Origin: Saccharothrix obliqua
GTDB lineage: Bacteria; Actinomycetota; Actinomycetes; Mycobacteriales; Pseudonocardiaceae
Assembly: GCF_019375475.1 (NCBI RefSeq)
Contig: NZ_JAHXGQ010000013.1
Span: 124,001-188,000 of the forward strand
DNA length: 64,000 nucleotides
Direction of reading: 5' to 3'
Below, piece by piece: positions 16,038-24,083 of this stretch (its first letter is position 1; each line of letters opens with the position of its first letter). A program made the position numbers and the translations under genes. The notes beneath the pieces were generated by a model. The model ran no database searches. It saw nothing but the letters and a program-made list of their open reading frames with translations, and was not told the origin of the DNA.

Positions 16038-17255
16038 ATGACCGAAACTCTCGACTCAGGATCACCCTCGGCCTTAGACGGGATCCCGCTGGAGCGCGAG
16101 CACCGGCTGAACCCGCCCGCCGTACTGGGGGAACTGCGCACGACCGAGCCCGTCGCGCGGCTGCGCTTCCCGGACGGGCACCTCGGCTGGCTGATCACCA
16201 GCCACGAACTGGCCCGCGCGGTGCTGGCCGACCGGCGCTTCAGCAGCCGGTCGGAACTGCGGCACTCGCCGGTCCGCGTGGGCGGCCAGGTCTCGCCGAG
16301 ACCCCAGCCGGCGAAGCCCGGGATGTTCATCGGCATGGACGGCGAGGACCACGCCCGCTACCGCAAGCTGCTCACCGGCCAGTTCACCGTGCGCCGGATG
16401 AACAAGTTGAAGCCGCGCATCGAGCAGATCGTGGCGGACCACCTCGCGGCGCTGCGCGCGGCGGGTCCGGGCGCCGACCTGGTGCGCGAGTTCGCGCTGC
16501 CGGTGCCGTCCATGGTGATCTGCGAGCTGCTGGGCGTGCCCTACGAGGACCGCGACGAGTTCCAGCGCGAGACGCGGACGACGTTCAACCTCGACAACGA
16601 CTTCGAGGTGATCATGGCGGCGTTCCAGCGGATCGAGGCGTTCGTCGCCGACCTCGTGCGGCGCAAGCACGACGAGCCCGGCGACGACATGCTGACCGGC
16701 CTCATCGAGACCGGTGAGCTGACCGACGAGGAGGTCGCCAACATGGGCCTCCTGCTGCTCGTCGCCGGTCACGAGACGACCGCCAACATGATCGGCATCG
16801 GTACCCTGGCACTGCTGGAGCACCCGGAACAGCTCCAGGCGCTGCGGGAGGACCCGACGCTGATCGACAACGCCGTCGAGGAGCTGATGCGTTACCTGAC
16901 GATCATCCAGCTCGGCCCGTCCCGGGTCGCGCTGGAGGACGTCGAGGTGGGTGGGGTGGTGATCGCCGCCGGTGACAACGTGCTGATCTCCGCGCCCGCC
17001 GTCAACCGCGACCCGAAGCGGTTCGAACGACCGGACGAGCTGGACTTCCGGCGCTCGGCCACGGGGCACCTGGGCTTCGGCCACGGCGTGCACCAGTGCC
17101 TCGGGCAGCAGTTGGCGCGGATCGAGATGCGCGTGGCGTACCACGCGTTGATCCGGGAGTTCCCGGACCTGCGGTTGGCGGTGCCCGCGGCGGAAGTGCC
17201 GATGAGGAGCGACATGGCCATCTACGGCGTGCACAGCCTGCCGGTGGCGTTCTGA
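16038..17255 (+). CDS. Cytochrome P450
   Basis: A 405-residue soluble bacterial P450 (CYP105/CYP107-like). The heme-binding loop is FGHGVHQCLGQQLAR with the thiolate at Cys354; the oxygen-activation helix reads LLLLVAGHETTANM; the ExxR motif is in EELMR. No membrane anchor. The start is ATG 16038 with GGGAGG eight bases upstream. It is followed after 16 bases by a small ferredoxin gene, its likely electron donor, so the pair should form a mono-oxygenase needing only a ferredoxin reductase from elsewhere. The substrate cannot be told; the divergent ABC exporter suggests detoxification or tailoring of an exported compound. Confidence 0.93.
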   Translation: MTETLDSGSPSALDGIPLEREHRLNPPAVLGELRTTEPVARLRFPDGHLGWLITSHELARAVLADRRFSSRSELRHSPVRVGGQVSPRPQPAKPGMFIGMDGEDHARYRKLLTGQFTVRRMNKLKPRIEQIVADHLAALRAAGPGADLVREFALPVPSMVICELLGVPYEDRDEFQRETRTTFNLDNDFEVIMAAFQRIEAFVADLVRRKHDEPGDDMLTGLIETGELTDEEVANMGLLLLVAGHETTANMIGIGTLALLEHPEQLQALREDPTLIDNAVEELMRYLTIIQLGPSRVALEDVEVGGVVIAAGDNVLISAPAVNRDPKRFERPDELDFRRSATGHLGFGHGVHQCLGQQLARIEMRVAYHALIREFPDLRLAVPAAEVPMRSDMAIYGVHSLPVAF

Positions 17256-17271
17256 GTATCGAGGGGCCCTG

Positions 17272-17466
17272 ATGAGGATCGAAGTCGACCCGGACCGCTG
17301 CGCGGGATCCGGCATGTGCGCGCTGACCGACCCCGACGTGTTCGACCAGGACGAGGTCGACGGCACCGTGGTGCTGCTCGACCCGACCGCGGTCGGTCAC
17401 GAGGACCAGGCGCGGGAAGCCGCGCACCTGTGCCCGGCGGGCGCCATCAAGGTGGTCGAGCAGTAG
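17272..17466 (+). CDS. Small ferredoxin for P450 ([3Fe-4S] type)
   Basis: A 64-residue ferredoxin with the cluster motif CAGSGMCALTDPDVF near the N-terminus and HLCPAGAI near the C-terminus. Three cysteines instead of four indicate a [3Fe-4S] cluster, as in ferredoxins that serve CYP105-type P450s in Streptomyces. It starts at ATG 17272 and lies 16 bp behind the P450, clearly its partner. Acidic throughout, as expected for docking. Confidence 0.93.
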   Translation: MRIEVDPDRCAGSGMCALTDPDVFDQDEVDGTVVLLDPTAVGHEDQAREAAHLCPAGAIKVVEQ

Positions 17467-17505
17467 CACCCCCGGCCGGTGGGTCGGCGACGGCTCACCG
17501 GCCGC

Positions 17506-17853
17506 TCACAGCGCGAGGTGCAGCCTCAGCGCTTCGTCGAGCTGCTTGAGCACGGCCGGCGGCAGCACGCCGATCCGGGCGCGCAGGCGGGCCGCGGCGA
17601 TCGTGCGCACCTGCTCGGCCTGGGCCTTGGAGTCGGTGGAGAGCCCGCACTCCGCGGCGGGCAGCAGTACCTGGAACGGGTACACGCGCGTGGTGTTGGA
17701 GGTGATCGGCACGATGGTCACGACACCCCGACCGCCCCGTCCGGCGGCGCGGTTGGCCGCGTCGTTGCTCACGACGACGGCCGGTCGGATCTTGTTCGCC
17801 TCGGCGCCGAGCGCGGGCTCCAGATCGACCCAGTAGACCTCACCTCGACGCAT
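17506..17853 (-). CDS. mazF: MazF/PemK-type mRNA endonuclease toxin
   Basis: A 115-residue MazF-family toxin, a ribosome-independent endoribonuclease. It begins MRRGEVYWVDLEPALGAEANKIRPAVVVSND, with the conserved RPAVVVSND strand, and continues VVTIVPITSNTTRVYPFQVLL. Catalytic Arg and Thr of the family map to KIRP and ITSNT. The start at ATG 17853 lies inside the last codons of the antitoxin gene (14-bp overlap), the usual coupled arrangement. Full length, so probably active; cleavage site unknown. Confidence 0.88.
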   Translation of the reverse strand: MRRGEVYWVDLEPALGAEANKIRPAVVVSNDAANRAAGRGGRGVVTIVPITSNTTRVYPFQVLLPAAECGLSTDSKAQAEQVRTIAAARLRARIGVLPPAVLKQLDEALRLHLAL

Positions 17854-18070
17854 CGACGACACCGTCTGCCGCGGTCACGTCCCACATCTCGGCCTCACCG
17901 TCGGCTTCCCACTCGTCCCACGCGTCGGCGTAGGCGCTCTCCAGTCCGGCTTCCCTCAGCAGCCCGATCGCCTGCTGGATCACGGACGATCGGGAGGCGC
18001 TTCGGTGTTGCCGGGAGTAGCGATCGACGAACTCTACGTCTTCCTCTGGCAAACTCACACTGATTTTCAC
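17840..18070 (-). CDS. Ribbon-helix-helix antitoxin partner of MazF
   Basis: A 76-residue antitoxin. The N-terminus VKISVSLPEEDVEFVDRYSR is a ribbon-helix-helix DNA-binding fold, followed by a helix (SSVIQQAIGLLREAGLESAYADAWDEW) and an acidic, probably unfolded tail that would wrap the toxin. The GTG start at 18070 is favoured by alignment with the fold; ATG 18094 is an alternative. It precedes and overlaps the toxin gene, and the pair should repress its own promoter in the 84 bp shared with the divergent AhpD-like gene. Confidence 0.82.
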   Translation of the reverse strand: MKISVSLPEEDVEFVDRYSRQHRSASRSSVIQQAIGLLREAGLESAYADAWDEWEADGEAEMWDVTAADGVVDASR

Positions 18071-18154
18071 ACCACCGATGCTACCTGCGGTCATACCCGT
18101 CCGCACAGGTCACATCCGGGCGGTCCCATCCGTCAACGCGGTGTGAACCCCAGG

Positions 18155-18604
18155 ATGAAGAACCCCGTGGCGGTCCTGCCCGACGCCATGAAGGCCATCA
18201 ACCAGCTCATCCAGGCCATCCAGACCGGTGGCGTGCCGCAGACCACGCTGGAACTCGTGCACCTGCGCGCCAGCCAGATCAACGGGTGCACCGCCTGCGT
18301 CGACTTCGGGCTGAGCAGCGCGAAGAAGGCGGGCGAGGACCTGGACCGGCTGGTGCTGCTCGCCGCGTGGCGGGAGTCGGACCGGTTCACCGCCGCCGAG
18401 CGCGCGGCGCTGGACCTGGCCGAGGCGGCGACCAGGCTGGCCGACCGGCCGGACGCGGTGAGCGACGAGGTGTGGGCCGCCGCGACCGAGCACTACGACG
18501 AGCGGGGGCTCGCCGCGATCACCCTCATGATCGCCATGACGAACCTCTTCAACCGCATCAACACCACCGTGCGGCAGCCTCCGGTGAGCACGTGGTCGGC
18601 TTGA
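18155..18604 (+). CDS. AhpD/carboxymuconolactone decarboxylase family protein
   Basis: A 149-residue AhpD-like protein. The redox motif is Cys-Thr-Ala-Cys in SQINGCTACVDFGLSSAKKAGE, preceded by the family Glu (ELVHLRASQ). Members are alkylhydroperoxidases or related disulfide reductases. The ATG start at 18155 is used; an in-frame GTG lies 12 bases upstream. It stands divergent from the toxin-antitoxin pair and convergent with a dehydrogenase gene. Confidence 0.85.
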   Translation: MKNPVAVLPDAMKAINQLIQAIQTGGVPQTTLELVHLRASQINGCTACVDFGLSSAKKAGEDLDRLVLLAAWRESDRFTAAERAALDLAEAATRLADRPDAVSDEVWAAATEHYDERGLAAITLMIAMTNLFNRINTTVRQPPVSTWSA

Positions 18605-18628
18605 GACTCAGCAAGCCACACCGCCGGC

Positions 18629-19486
18629 TCACGGCTCACGAAGCAGCTCGATCACCGCCGAGTAATCAGCCGCTCCGTGCCCGTCCGCGACCGCCTGCGC
18701 CAGCAACGCCCGCACGTGCTCCAGGATCGTGGTGTCGATCCCGCGCACCTGCCCGGCGTGCACCAGGTGCTCGACCGCGGACAACCGCACGTCGAGCCGC
18801 GCGTCGAGGCCGGTGTGCTCGCCGGAGTCGACCCGCCGCGCGACCGCGGTCAGCGAGGCGGACGTCGTGGCCAGCACCTCCCGCGCGTACGGCAGGAAGC
18901 GCGCGGCGGACACCTCCTCCCGGCCGACCAGCGCGGCGGCCTGGAGGAACCCGGTCACGGTCGAGTACGCGATGCCCAGCAGCGCGGCGTCGTACAACGC
19001 GGCCAGGCCGGGGTCCGCGCCGAGGTACCGCGCCGCGCCGAGCGCGGTGAGCACGCGGTCGTTGGCCTGGAACGCGTCCGGCGAGCCGGAGTAGAGGACC
19101 GTGGCGGTGGGTGAGCCGATCGCGGGCGGGGTGACGAGGATGCCGCCGTCGAGGTACTCGCCACCCCGCTCGACGACCCGGGCCGCCAGCACGCGTGCCT
19201 GCTCGGGCGTGCCGGTGGTCAGGTTCACCACCGCCTTGCCGGTCAGCTCGCCGGCCAGCACCGCGTCCACCGCCTGGTAGTCCAGCACGCACACCGCGAC
19301 CAGCGGGCTCGCCGCCACCGCCGCCGCCGCGGTGGCGGCGTCCGCCGTGCCGGCGGGTCCCCGCCGGTGGGAGCGCGTCCACGTGGTGGTCGGGTGGCCC
19401 GCGCGCCGGAACGCCGCCGCGAGCGCCGTGCCCATCGAACCCAGGCCGAGGACCGTCACCGGCTGCTTCGTCCGTCCGGTGGGCAC
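18629..19486 (-). CDS. NAD(P)-dependent imine reductase-like dehydrogenase
   Basis: About 285 residues of the 6-phosphogluconate/3-hydroxyisobutyrate dehydrogenase superfamily. The Rossmann motif is VTVLGLGSMGTALAAAFRRAG, followed by the NADP-type TWTRS. The C-terminal helical half and the segment LYDAALLGIAYSTVTGFLQ fit the bacterial imine reductase (IRED) group better than sugar-acid dehydrogenases. The start is uncertain: GTG 19486 gives PTGRTKQPVTVLGLG; ATG 19525 gives a 13-residue longer form. It diverges from an HxlR regulator gene, which probably controls it. Confidence 0.8.
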   Translation of the reverse strand: MPTGRTKQPVTVLGLGSMGTALAAAFRRAGHPTTTWTRSHRRGPAGTADAATAAAAVAASPLVAVCVLDYQAVDAVLAGELTGKAVVNLTTGTPEQARVLAARVVERGGEYLDGGILVTPPAIGSPTATVLYSGSPDAFQANDRVLTALGAARYLGADPGLAALYDAALLGIAYSTVTGFLQAAALVGREEVSAARFLPYAREVLATTSASLTAVARRVDSGEHTGLDARLDVRLSAVEHLVHAGQVRGIDTTILEHVRALLAQAVADGHGAADYSAVIELLREP

Positions 19487-19619
19487 ACGTCCGCTGATCA
19501 CCCGTTCACTGGTCACCCGGACCATGGTCGGGGCCCTGCCTAAACTGATCAAGTACGCACGATCTGGTAAGCACGCACCTCGGAGTAACCAGTCCCAGAC
19601 CGACAGGGGGTCCCGGCGG

Positions 19620-20006
19620 ATGCGGCGCAAGCGGCCGTACGCGTGCGGCGTCGACGTGGCGATCGACGTCATCGACGGCAAGTGGAAGGTCCTCATCCTG
19701 TGGGCGCTGACCACCGGCAGCAAGCGGTTCGGCGAGTTGAAGCGGTTGGTGCCCGGGGTGAGCGAGAAGGTGCTGACGCAGCAGTTGCGCGAGCTGGAGG
19801 CGGACGAACTGGTGTCCCGCCGGACGTTCGCCGAAGTCGTGCCGCGGGTGGAGTACACGCTGACCGCCCTGGGCGAGTCGCTGAACGAGGCGCTGGAGCC
19901 GCTGGGCGAGTGGGGTTCGCGCAACCAGGCGCGGATAGAGACGCTGCGGAGCCCGCTCTCCCCTGAACGTGTGAACGCGGTGGATTCCGGCACACCCGGG
20001 GCGTGA
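19620..20006 (+). CDS. HxlR-family transcriptional regulator
   Basis: A 128-residue winged-helix regulator with the HxlR core YACGVDVAIDVIDGKWKVLI, then RFGELKRLVPGVSEKVLTQQ and the wing RRTFAEVVPRVEYTLT. Cys9 sits at the position used for thiol sensing in HypR/QorR-type members, so a redox or electrophile signal is possible. The start is ATG 19620. Divergent gene: the imine-reductase-like enzyme 133 bp away, the probable target. Confidence 0.9.
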   Translation: MRRKRPYACGVDVAIDVIDGKWKVLILWALTTGSKRFGELKRLVPGVSEKVLTQQLRELEADELVSRRTFAEVVPRVEYTLTALGESLNEALEPLGEWGSRNQARIETLRSPLSPERVNAVDSGTPGA

Positions 20007-20027
20007 GGGTCGGCACGATGGGGCGCC

Positions 20028-20669
20028 ATGCCCGACCACGCTGCCGACCGGGGCCGGGCGGAGGTCCGCGCCGCCGGTCGCTCCGCGCCGTTCCGCCGCG
20101 GCGACCGGCTGATCACCGCCGGCACGCCCAGTGACGAGGTGCTCCTCGTCGAGTCCGGCCTGCTGAAGACGTTGCTGCCCGGTCACGGCGTCGAGCCGCT
20201 GGTCGGCCTGGCGGGGCGGGGCGACCTGACCGGCGAGCTGGGCGTCGTCCACGGCCGGCCGCGCAGCGCGCACGTCGTCGCGCTGTCCGCCGGGCGGGCC
20301 GTGCACCTCGCGGCGAGCGCGTTCCTGCGGTTGCGCGACCAGAACGAGGACGTCCGCGCGCTGGTCGACCACACCATCCTCAAGCGCCTGCACGACGCCG
20401 ACGAACGCCGCCTCACCCAAACCATGGAGGTCGGCTCGCGGGTGGCGGCGGTGCTGCTGAAGTGGGTCACCGAGCAGGGCAGGCGGACGGACCACGGTTT
20501 GCGCCTGGACGGCCTGAGCCAGCGCGACCTGGCCGACGCCGTCGCCGCGTCGGAGAAGAGCGTGGAGACGGCGCTCGGCGGTTTGCGCGCACGGGGCCTG
20601 CTGCGGACGTCGCGGCTGAGCTTCACCCTCACCGACCCACCGGCCTTGTCCCGACTGCTCAACCCTTAA
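20028..20669 (+). CDS. CRP/FNR-family transcriptional regulator
   Basis: A 213-residue regulator with an N-terminal cyclic-nucleotide-binding-like beta barrel (about residues 15-120, PFRRGDRLITAGTPSDEVLLV) and a C-terminal winged helix (LDGLSQRDLADAVAASEKSVETAL). The phosphate-binding cassette is only loosely conserved (RGDLTGELGVVHGRPRS, with GEL and an Arg), so cNMP binding is plausible. It starts 22 bp behind the HxlR gene on the same strand and lies upstream of a nucleotide-cyclase-homology gene. That adjacency suggests a signal-maker/signal-reader pair, an inference. Confidence 0.87.
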   Translation: MPDHAADRGRAEVRAAGRSAPFRRGDRLITAGTPSDEVLLVESGLLKTLLPGHGVEPLVGLAGRGDLTGELGVVHGRPRSAHVVALSAGRAVHLAASAFLRLRDQNEDVRALVDHTILKRLHDADERRLTQTMEVGSRVAAVLLKWVTEQGRRTDHGLRLDGLSQRDLADAVAASEKSVETALGGLRARGLLRTSRLSFTLTDPPALSRLLNP

Positions 20670-20696
20670 CCCGCCTCTTCGCCACGCCGTCCGCCC

Positions 20697-20818
20697 CCTA
20701 CCCCGCACCCCGCACCCCGCACCCCGTCCACACCTACCCCACGCCCCGCCACACCGTCCGCCGCCGCGCCCCACCACACCGTCCGCCCCCGACCCCCGCG
20801 CCCCACCACACCGTCCGC
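20697..20818. repeat. C-rich short direct repeats
   Basis: A purine-poor stretch on the + strand: CCGCACC-type 7-bp units repeated several times (about 20702-20727), then the unit GCGCCCCACCACACCGTCCGC twice-like copies (about 20765-20785 and 20798-20818). No coding potential. It separates the CRP gene from the cyclase-like gene. Confidence 0.75.
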
Positions 20819-20871
20819 AGCCCGGCCCGAACCGGCCGCCACCGTCCCGAACCACCCGGCGGCGATTCCGC

Positions 20872-20909
20872 ATTTTCCGGGAGAAGCCGAGCCCGTCCCG
20901 CCGGAAAAT
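20872..20909. promoter_or_regulatory. Inverted repeat before cyclase-like gene
   Basis: ATTTTCCGG (20872-20880) and CCGGAAAAT (20901-20909) form perfect 9-bp arms spaced by 20 bp and end eight bases before the ATG at 20917. The AT-rich arms stand out in C-rich surroundings. They are a candidate operator or promoter element, possibly for the adjacent CRP-like protein. Confidence 0.45.
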
Positions 20910-20916
20910 CACCACC

Positions 20917-21627
20917 ATGCGGGTTCCTGAGCAGCGGGCGCTGCTGGGCGTCGACGTGGTGGGCTCGGCGCGGAACGAGGGGTACCACCTCGACACCGTG
21001 CGGGTAGCGGTGGAGGAGATGGTTCGCGACGCGCTCGCCACGGCGGGCCTCGGCCGCGGTGACGTGCTGGAGTGGGAGTCGACCGGTGACGGCGCCCTGC
21101 TCACCCTGCCGAGCCGCCGGTTGGGCGCGGTGCTCGACGCCGTGCACCACCTGGAGGCGCTGGCGGAGGAGCACAACCGCAGGCGCAGGCCGGACATCCG
21201 GCTGCGGCTGGCGGTCGAGGTCGGCCCGGTGGGCCCGCACCCCGGCTACTACGCGCCGAAGATCTCCCTCAACCGGATGCTCAACGCCCCGGCGTTCAAG
21301 GACCTCGTCGCCCGGTGCTCCGGGATGAACACCGCGCTCATCGTGTCCGCCACCGCCTTGCGCGACGCGTTCGGCGGCGATTACACGACGCACGTCCGCC
21401 GAACCGATTTCAGCCCCCTGGAGGTGCGGGACAAGGAATTCGCGGAAACCACCTGGGTGCGCGTACCGGGTTTCGACACCCGCACCGCGACCGCCGTGGC
21501 CCCACCCGACGAGCCCGAACCGGAATATCAGGGGCGCGTGGTGAACGTGGTGAACGGCGCGTTCCACGGCGTGCAGGCGAACGTGGTCAACGGCGGCATC
21601 CACCTGGGAGCGCCGCCGCCCCGTTGA
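20917..21627 (+). CDS. Nucleotide cyclase-homology protein with amyloid-like C-terminal motif
   Basis: A 236-residue protein. Residues about 7-185 resemble a class III nucleotide cyclase domain: Asp13 in LLGVDVVGSAR and Asp58 in ESTGDGALLTL are at the two metal-binding positions, and SLNRMLNAPAF (Asn119, Arg120) fits the transition-state helix. Actinobacteria have many such stand-alone domains of unknown product. A proline/acid-rich linker (about 190-205) leads to two imperfect copies of a VVNG-x-x-HG repeat with a Gln between (NVVNGAFHGVQANVVNGG, residues 210-227), which resembles bacterial amyloid signalling sequences (BASS, RHIM-like). Such motifs usually recruit an effector with a matching motif. 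A CRP/FNR gene lies upstream and Pycsar-like/TIR genes 2.5 kb downstream. Enzymatic activity is not proven. Confidence 0.65.
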   Translation: MRVPEQRALLGVDVVGSARNEGYHLDTVRVAVEEMVRDALATAGLGRGDVLEWESTGDGALLTLPSRRLGAVLDAVHHLEALAEEHNRRRRPDIRLRLAVEVGPVGPHPGYYAPKISLNRMLNAPAFKDLVARCSGMNTALIVSATALRDAFGGDYTTHVRRTDFSPLEVRDKEFAETTWVRVPGFDTRTATAVAPPDEPEPEYQGRVVNVVNGAFHGVQANVVNGGIHLGAPPPR

Positions 21628-21782
21628 CCACCCCGCCCCGCGGCGCACCCGGAGCACCGCACCCGCGCTTCGCGATGCCGTAGGCCCCGCCGCGCACCCG
21701 CCTGCACCTGGGACGTTCGGCAGTCGCCGAACCGACCGATCAGCGGTGTCCCGGCGATCCGGGCCCGTGGTTCGGTGACGAC

Positions 21783-23759
21783 ATGCTGACTCTGGGGATC
21801 AGTGGGCACTTCGACCTGGTGCCGGACCTTTACCGCAGCTACATGCACGACGCGGCGGCGTGCCTGGTGCGTGACGGTGAATTGGTCGCGGCGGTGGAAG
21901 AAGAACGGTTCAACCGGATCAAGAAAACGAACCGCTTCCCGTCCGGCGCGATTCAGGCGTGCCTCGACCTGGCCGGCGCGCGGACGTCCGACGTCGACGC
22001 GATCGGTTACTACTTCAACCACCGGTTCACCGACCTGGGCCTGGCGAACTTCCACGCCGACGTCCCGGCGCAGCCGGTGCGCTTCGCGCGCGAAGTGCTG
22101 CACGGCCTGCTGAAGGACCGCTTCGACTGGGACCTGCCGGACGACCGCCTCCTGTTCACGCAGCACCACGTGGCGCACGCGTGGTCGTCCTACGCCCGTT
22201 CCGGCTTCTCCGACGCCCTCGTGGTGGTCTTGGACGGCCGCGGCGAGGTCGTGTCCGGCACGGTGTACCAGGGGCGTGACGCCGAGCTGCACGAGCTGCA
22301 CACGTACTCGGTCCCCCAGTCGCTGGGACTGCTGTACCAGAACGCGATCGGCCAGGTCGGCTACGGCTTCGGCGACGAGTACAAGGTGATGGGCCTTGCC
22401 CCGTACGGGAACCCGGAGACGTACCGCGAGCACTTCGCCCGCCTGTACGCGCTGCTCGACGACGGCGAGTACCGCCTGACCCCGTCGATCCCCGACTTCA
22501 ACCCGACGCTGTGGCCGTTCCAGGAGATCGGTTTCACGCCTCGCCGCGCGGGTGAGGAGCCGACGCAGCAGCACAAGGACTTCGCCGCCGCGCTCCAGGA
22601 GATGCTGGAGACGTTGGCGATGCACGTCTTCACGCACTGGGCGCACAAGACCGGCGCCCGCGCGTTGTGCTTCACCGGCGGCGTGGCGCACAACAGCAGC
22701 CTGAACGGCCTCATCCTGCGCTCCGGCCTGTTCGAGAAGGTGTTCGTGCACCCGTCGTCGCACGACGCGGGCGCGGCCGAGGGCGCGGCCATCCACGCCG
22801 CCCGCGTCCTGGGCGACCGCCGCACCCGGCACACCCGGCTGACGACCGCGTCCCTGGGACCGACCCCGGGCACGCCCGCCGAGGTCACGCGCGACCTGGC
22901 GGCGTGGTCGGGTCTGCTGGACGTCCACCGGCCGACCGACGTCGTCGCCGCCACCGCCGAGCTGCTGGCCGAGGGCAAGGTGGTCGGCTGGGCGCACGGG
23001 CGTGCCGAGTTCGGCCCGCGGGCGCTGGGCAACCGCAGCATCCTGGCCGACCCCAGGCCGGTGGAGAACCGCGACCGGATCAACGCGATGGTGAAGAAGC
23101 GCGAGGGTTTCCGCCCGTTCGCACCGGCGGTCGCGGCGGAGGCGGCGGACACCTACTTCGACCTCACCCCCACTGCCGCCGACCACGCGTTCATGGGTTT
23201 CGTGGTGCACGTCCGCGAAGCCCACCGCGCCACGCTCGGCGCGGTGACCCACGTCGACGGCACGGCGCGGGTGCAGGTGGTGTCGGCGGACGCGAACCCC
23301 CGGTTCCACGCGTTGATCAACCGGTTCGGCGAACTCACCGGCGTGCCGGTGCTGCTCAACACGTCGTTCAACAACAACGCCGAGCCCATCGTGCAGACCG
23401 TGCACGACGCCATCACCACGTTCCTGACGACGGAGATCGACGTGCTGGTCGTGGAGGACCACCTGATCACCCGCCGCGCGCCGACCACCGAGCTGCTGGA
23501 CGACCTGGTCCCGAAGCTGCGCCCGGACACCCGCCTGACCCAGCACTGGCAGGTCGGCGAGCCACCCGTGGGAGAGATCTCCCTGGCCCACTCGGCGGGA
23601 CCCCGGGCAACCCTCACCCCGGAGGTCTTCGACCTCCTGTCCAAAGCGGACGGCGAAACCCCGTTGTCCGCCCTGGGCCCCCTCACGCCACTGACCCGGT
23701 CCACCCTGTACACCCTCTGGCAGCAGCGCTTCTTCACCCTCTCCCCGAAGGGCGCCTGA
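21783..23759 (+). CDS. O-carbamoyltransferase (NodU/CmcH/TobZ family)
   Basis: A 658-residue carbamoyltransferase. The N-terminal Kae1-like domain begins LTLGISGHFDLVPDLYRSYM (a longer loop than the common GxxxxHDA) with MHDAAACLV and the metal His in FTQHHVAHAWSSY; nucleotide-binding motifs include VVVLDGRGE, FTGGVAHNSSLNG and HDAGAAEGAA. The C-terminal YrdC-like domain contains GRAEFGPRALGNRSILADPR and LNTSFNNNAEPIV. After about residue 575 an extra segment of about 80 residues (TLTPEVFDLLSKADGETPL) not typical of TobZ is present. Such enzymes carbamoylate hydroxyls of antibiotics or sugars. No other biosynthetic gene is adjacent, so the acceptor is unknown. Start ATG 21783 has no strong ribosome binding site. 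Confidence 0.88.
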   Translation: MLTLGISGHFDLVPDLYRSYMHDAAACLVRDGELVAAVEEERFNRIKKTNRFPSGAIQACLDLAGARTSDVDAIGYYFNHRFTDLGLANFHADVPAQPVRFAREVLHGLLKDRFDWDLPDDRLLFTQHHVAHAWSSYARSGFSDALVVVLDGRGEVVSGTVYQGRDAELHELHTYSVPQSLGLLYQNAIGQVGYGFGDEYKVMGLAPYGNPETYREHFARLYALLDDGEYRLTPSIPDFNPTLWPFQEIGFTPRRAGEEPTQQHKDFAAALQEMLETLAMHVFTHWAHKTGARALCFTGGVAHNSSLNGLILRSGLFEKVFVHPSSHDAGAAEGAAIHAARVLGDRRTRHTRLTTASLGPTPGTPAEVTRDLAAWSGLLDVHRPTDVVAATAELLAEGKVVGWAHGRAEFGPRALGNRSILADPRPVENRDRINAMVKKREGFRPFAPAVAAEAADTYFDLTPTAADHAFMGFVVHVREAHRATLGAVTHVDGTARVQVVSADANPRFHALINRFGELTGVPVLLNTSFNNNAEPIVQTVHDAITTFLTTEIDVLVVEDHLITRRAPTTELLDDLVPKLRPDTRLTQHWQVGEPPVGEISLAHSAGPRATLTPEVFDLLSKADGETPLSALGPLTPLTRSTLYTLWQQRFFTLSPKGA

Positions 23760-24083
23760 CCACAGGTCGGTCACCACGCCGCGGTCCGCGCGGGACGCCT
23801 CGTCCTGGCGGACCGCGGTGAACAGCCGGTCGACCTGTGGTGCGCCCCCGGCGACCTGCCGCTGTCCCGGTCCACGTCCCGCCAGCCGCCGTCCGCCCGC
23901 CGCGACGGTTCGTGAGCGGGCGGAGTGTGCGGCTGGTTCAGCGACGAGATCATCCGTCCCCGCCGCATCATCGGTTGCACTTGGACGCCGGTCGACTCCA
24001 GTACAAGCGCGACGTGCCTTGACCGCCCGACTCGACCGCCACAGGCACCTCCGCACGCCAGGCACCGCGGTGCCCCACCCGGG
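23760..24083. other. Gene-free stretch after carbamoyltransferase
   Basis: No intact gene. A 43-codon + frame directly after the carbamoyltransferase stop reads HHAAVRAGRLVLADRGEQPV and on to a stop near 23914 with normal codon bias but no start; a second frame further right ends near 24021. It may be the eroded remnant of a gene. GC content drops towards the right end. Confidence 0.35.
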
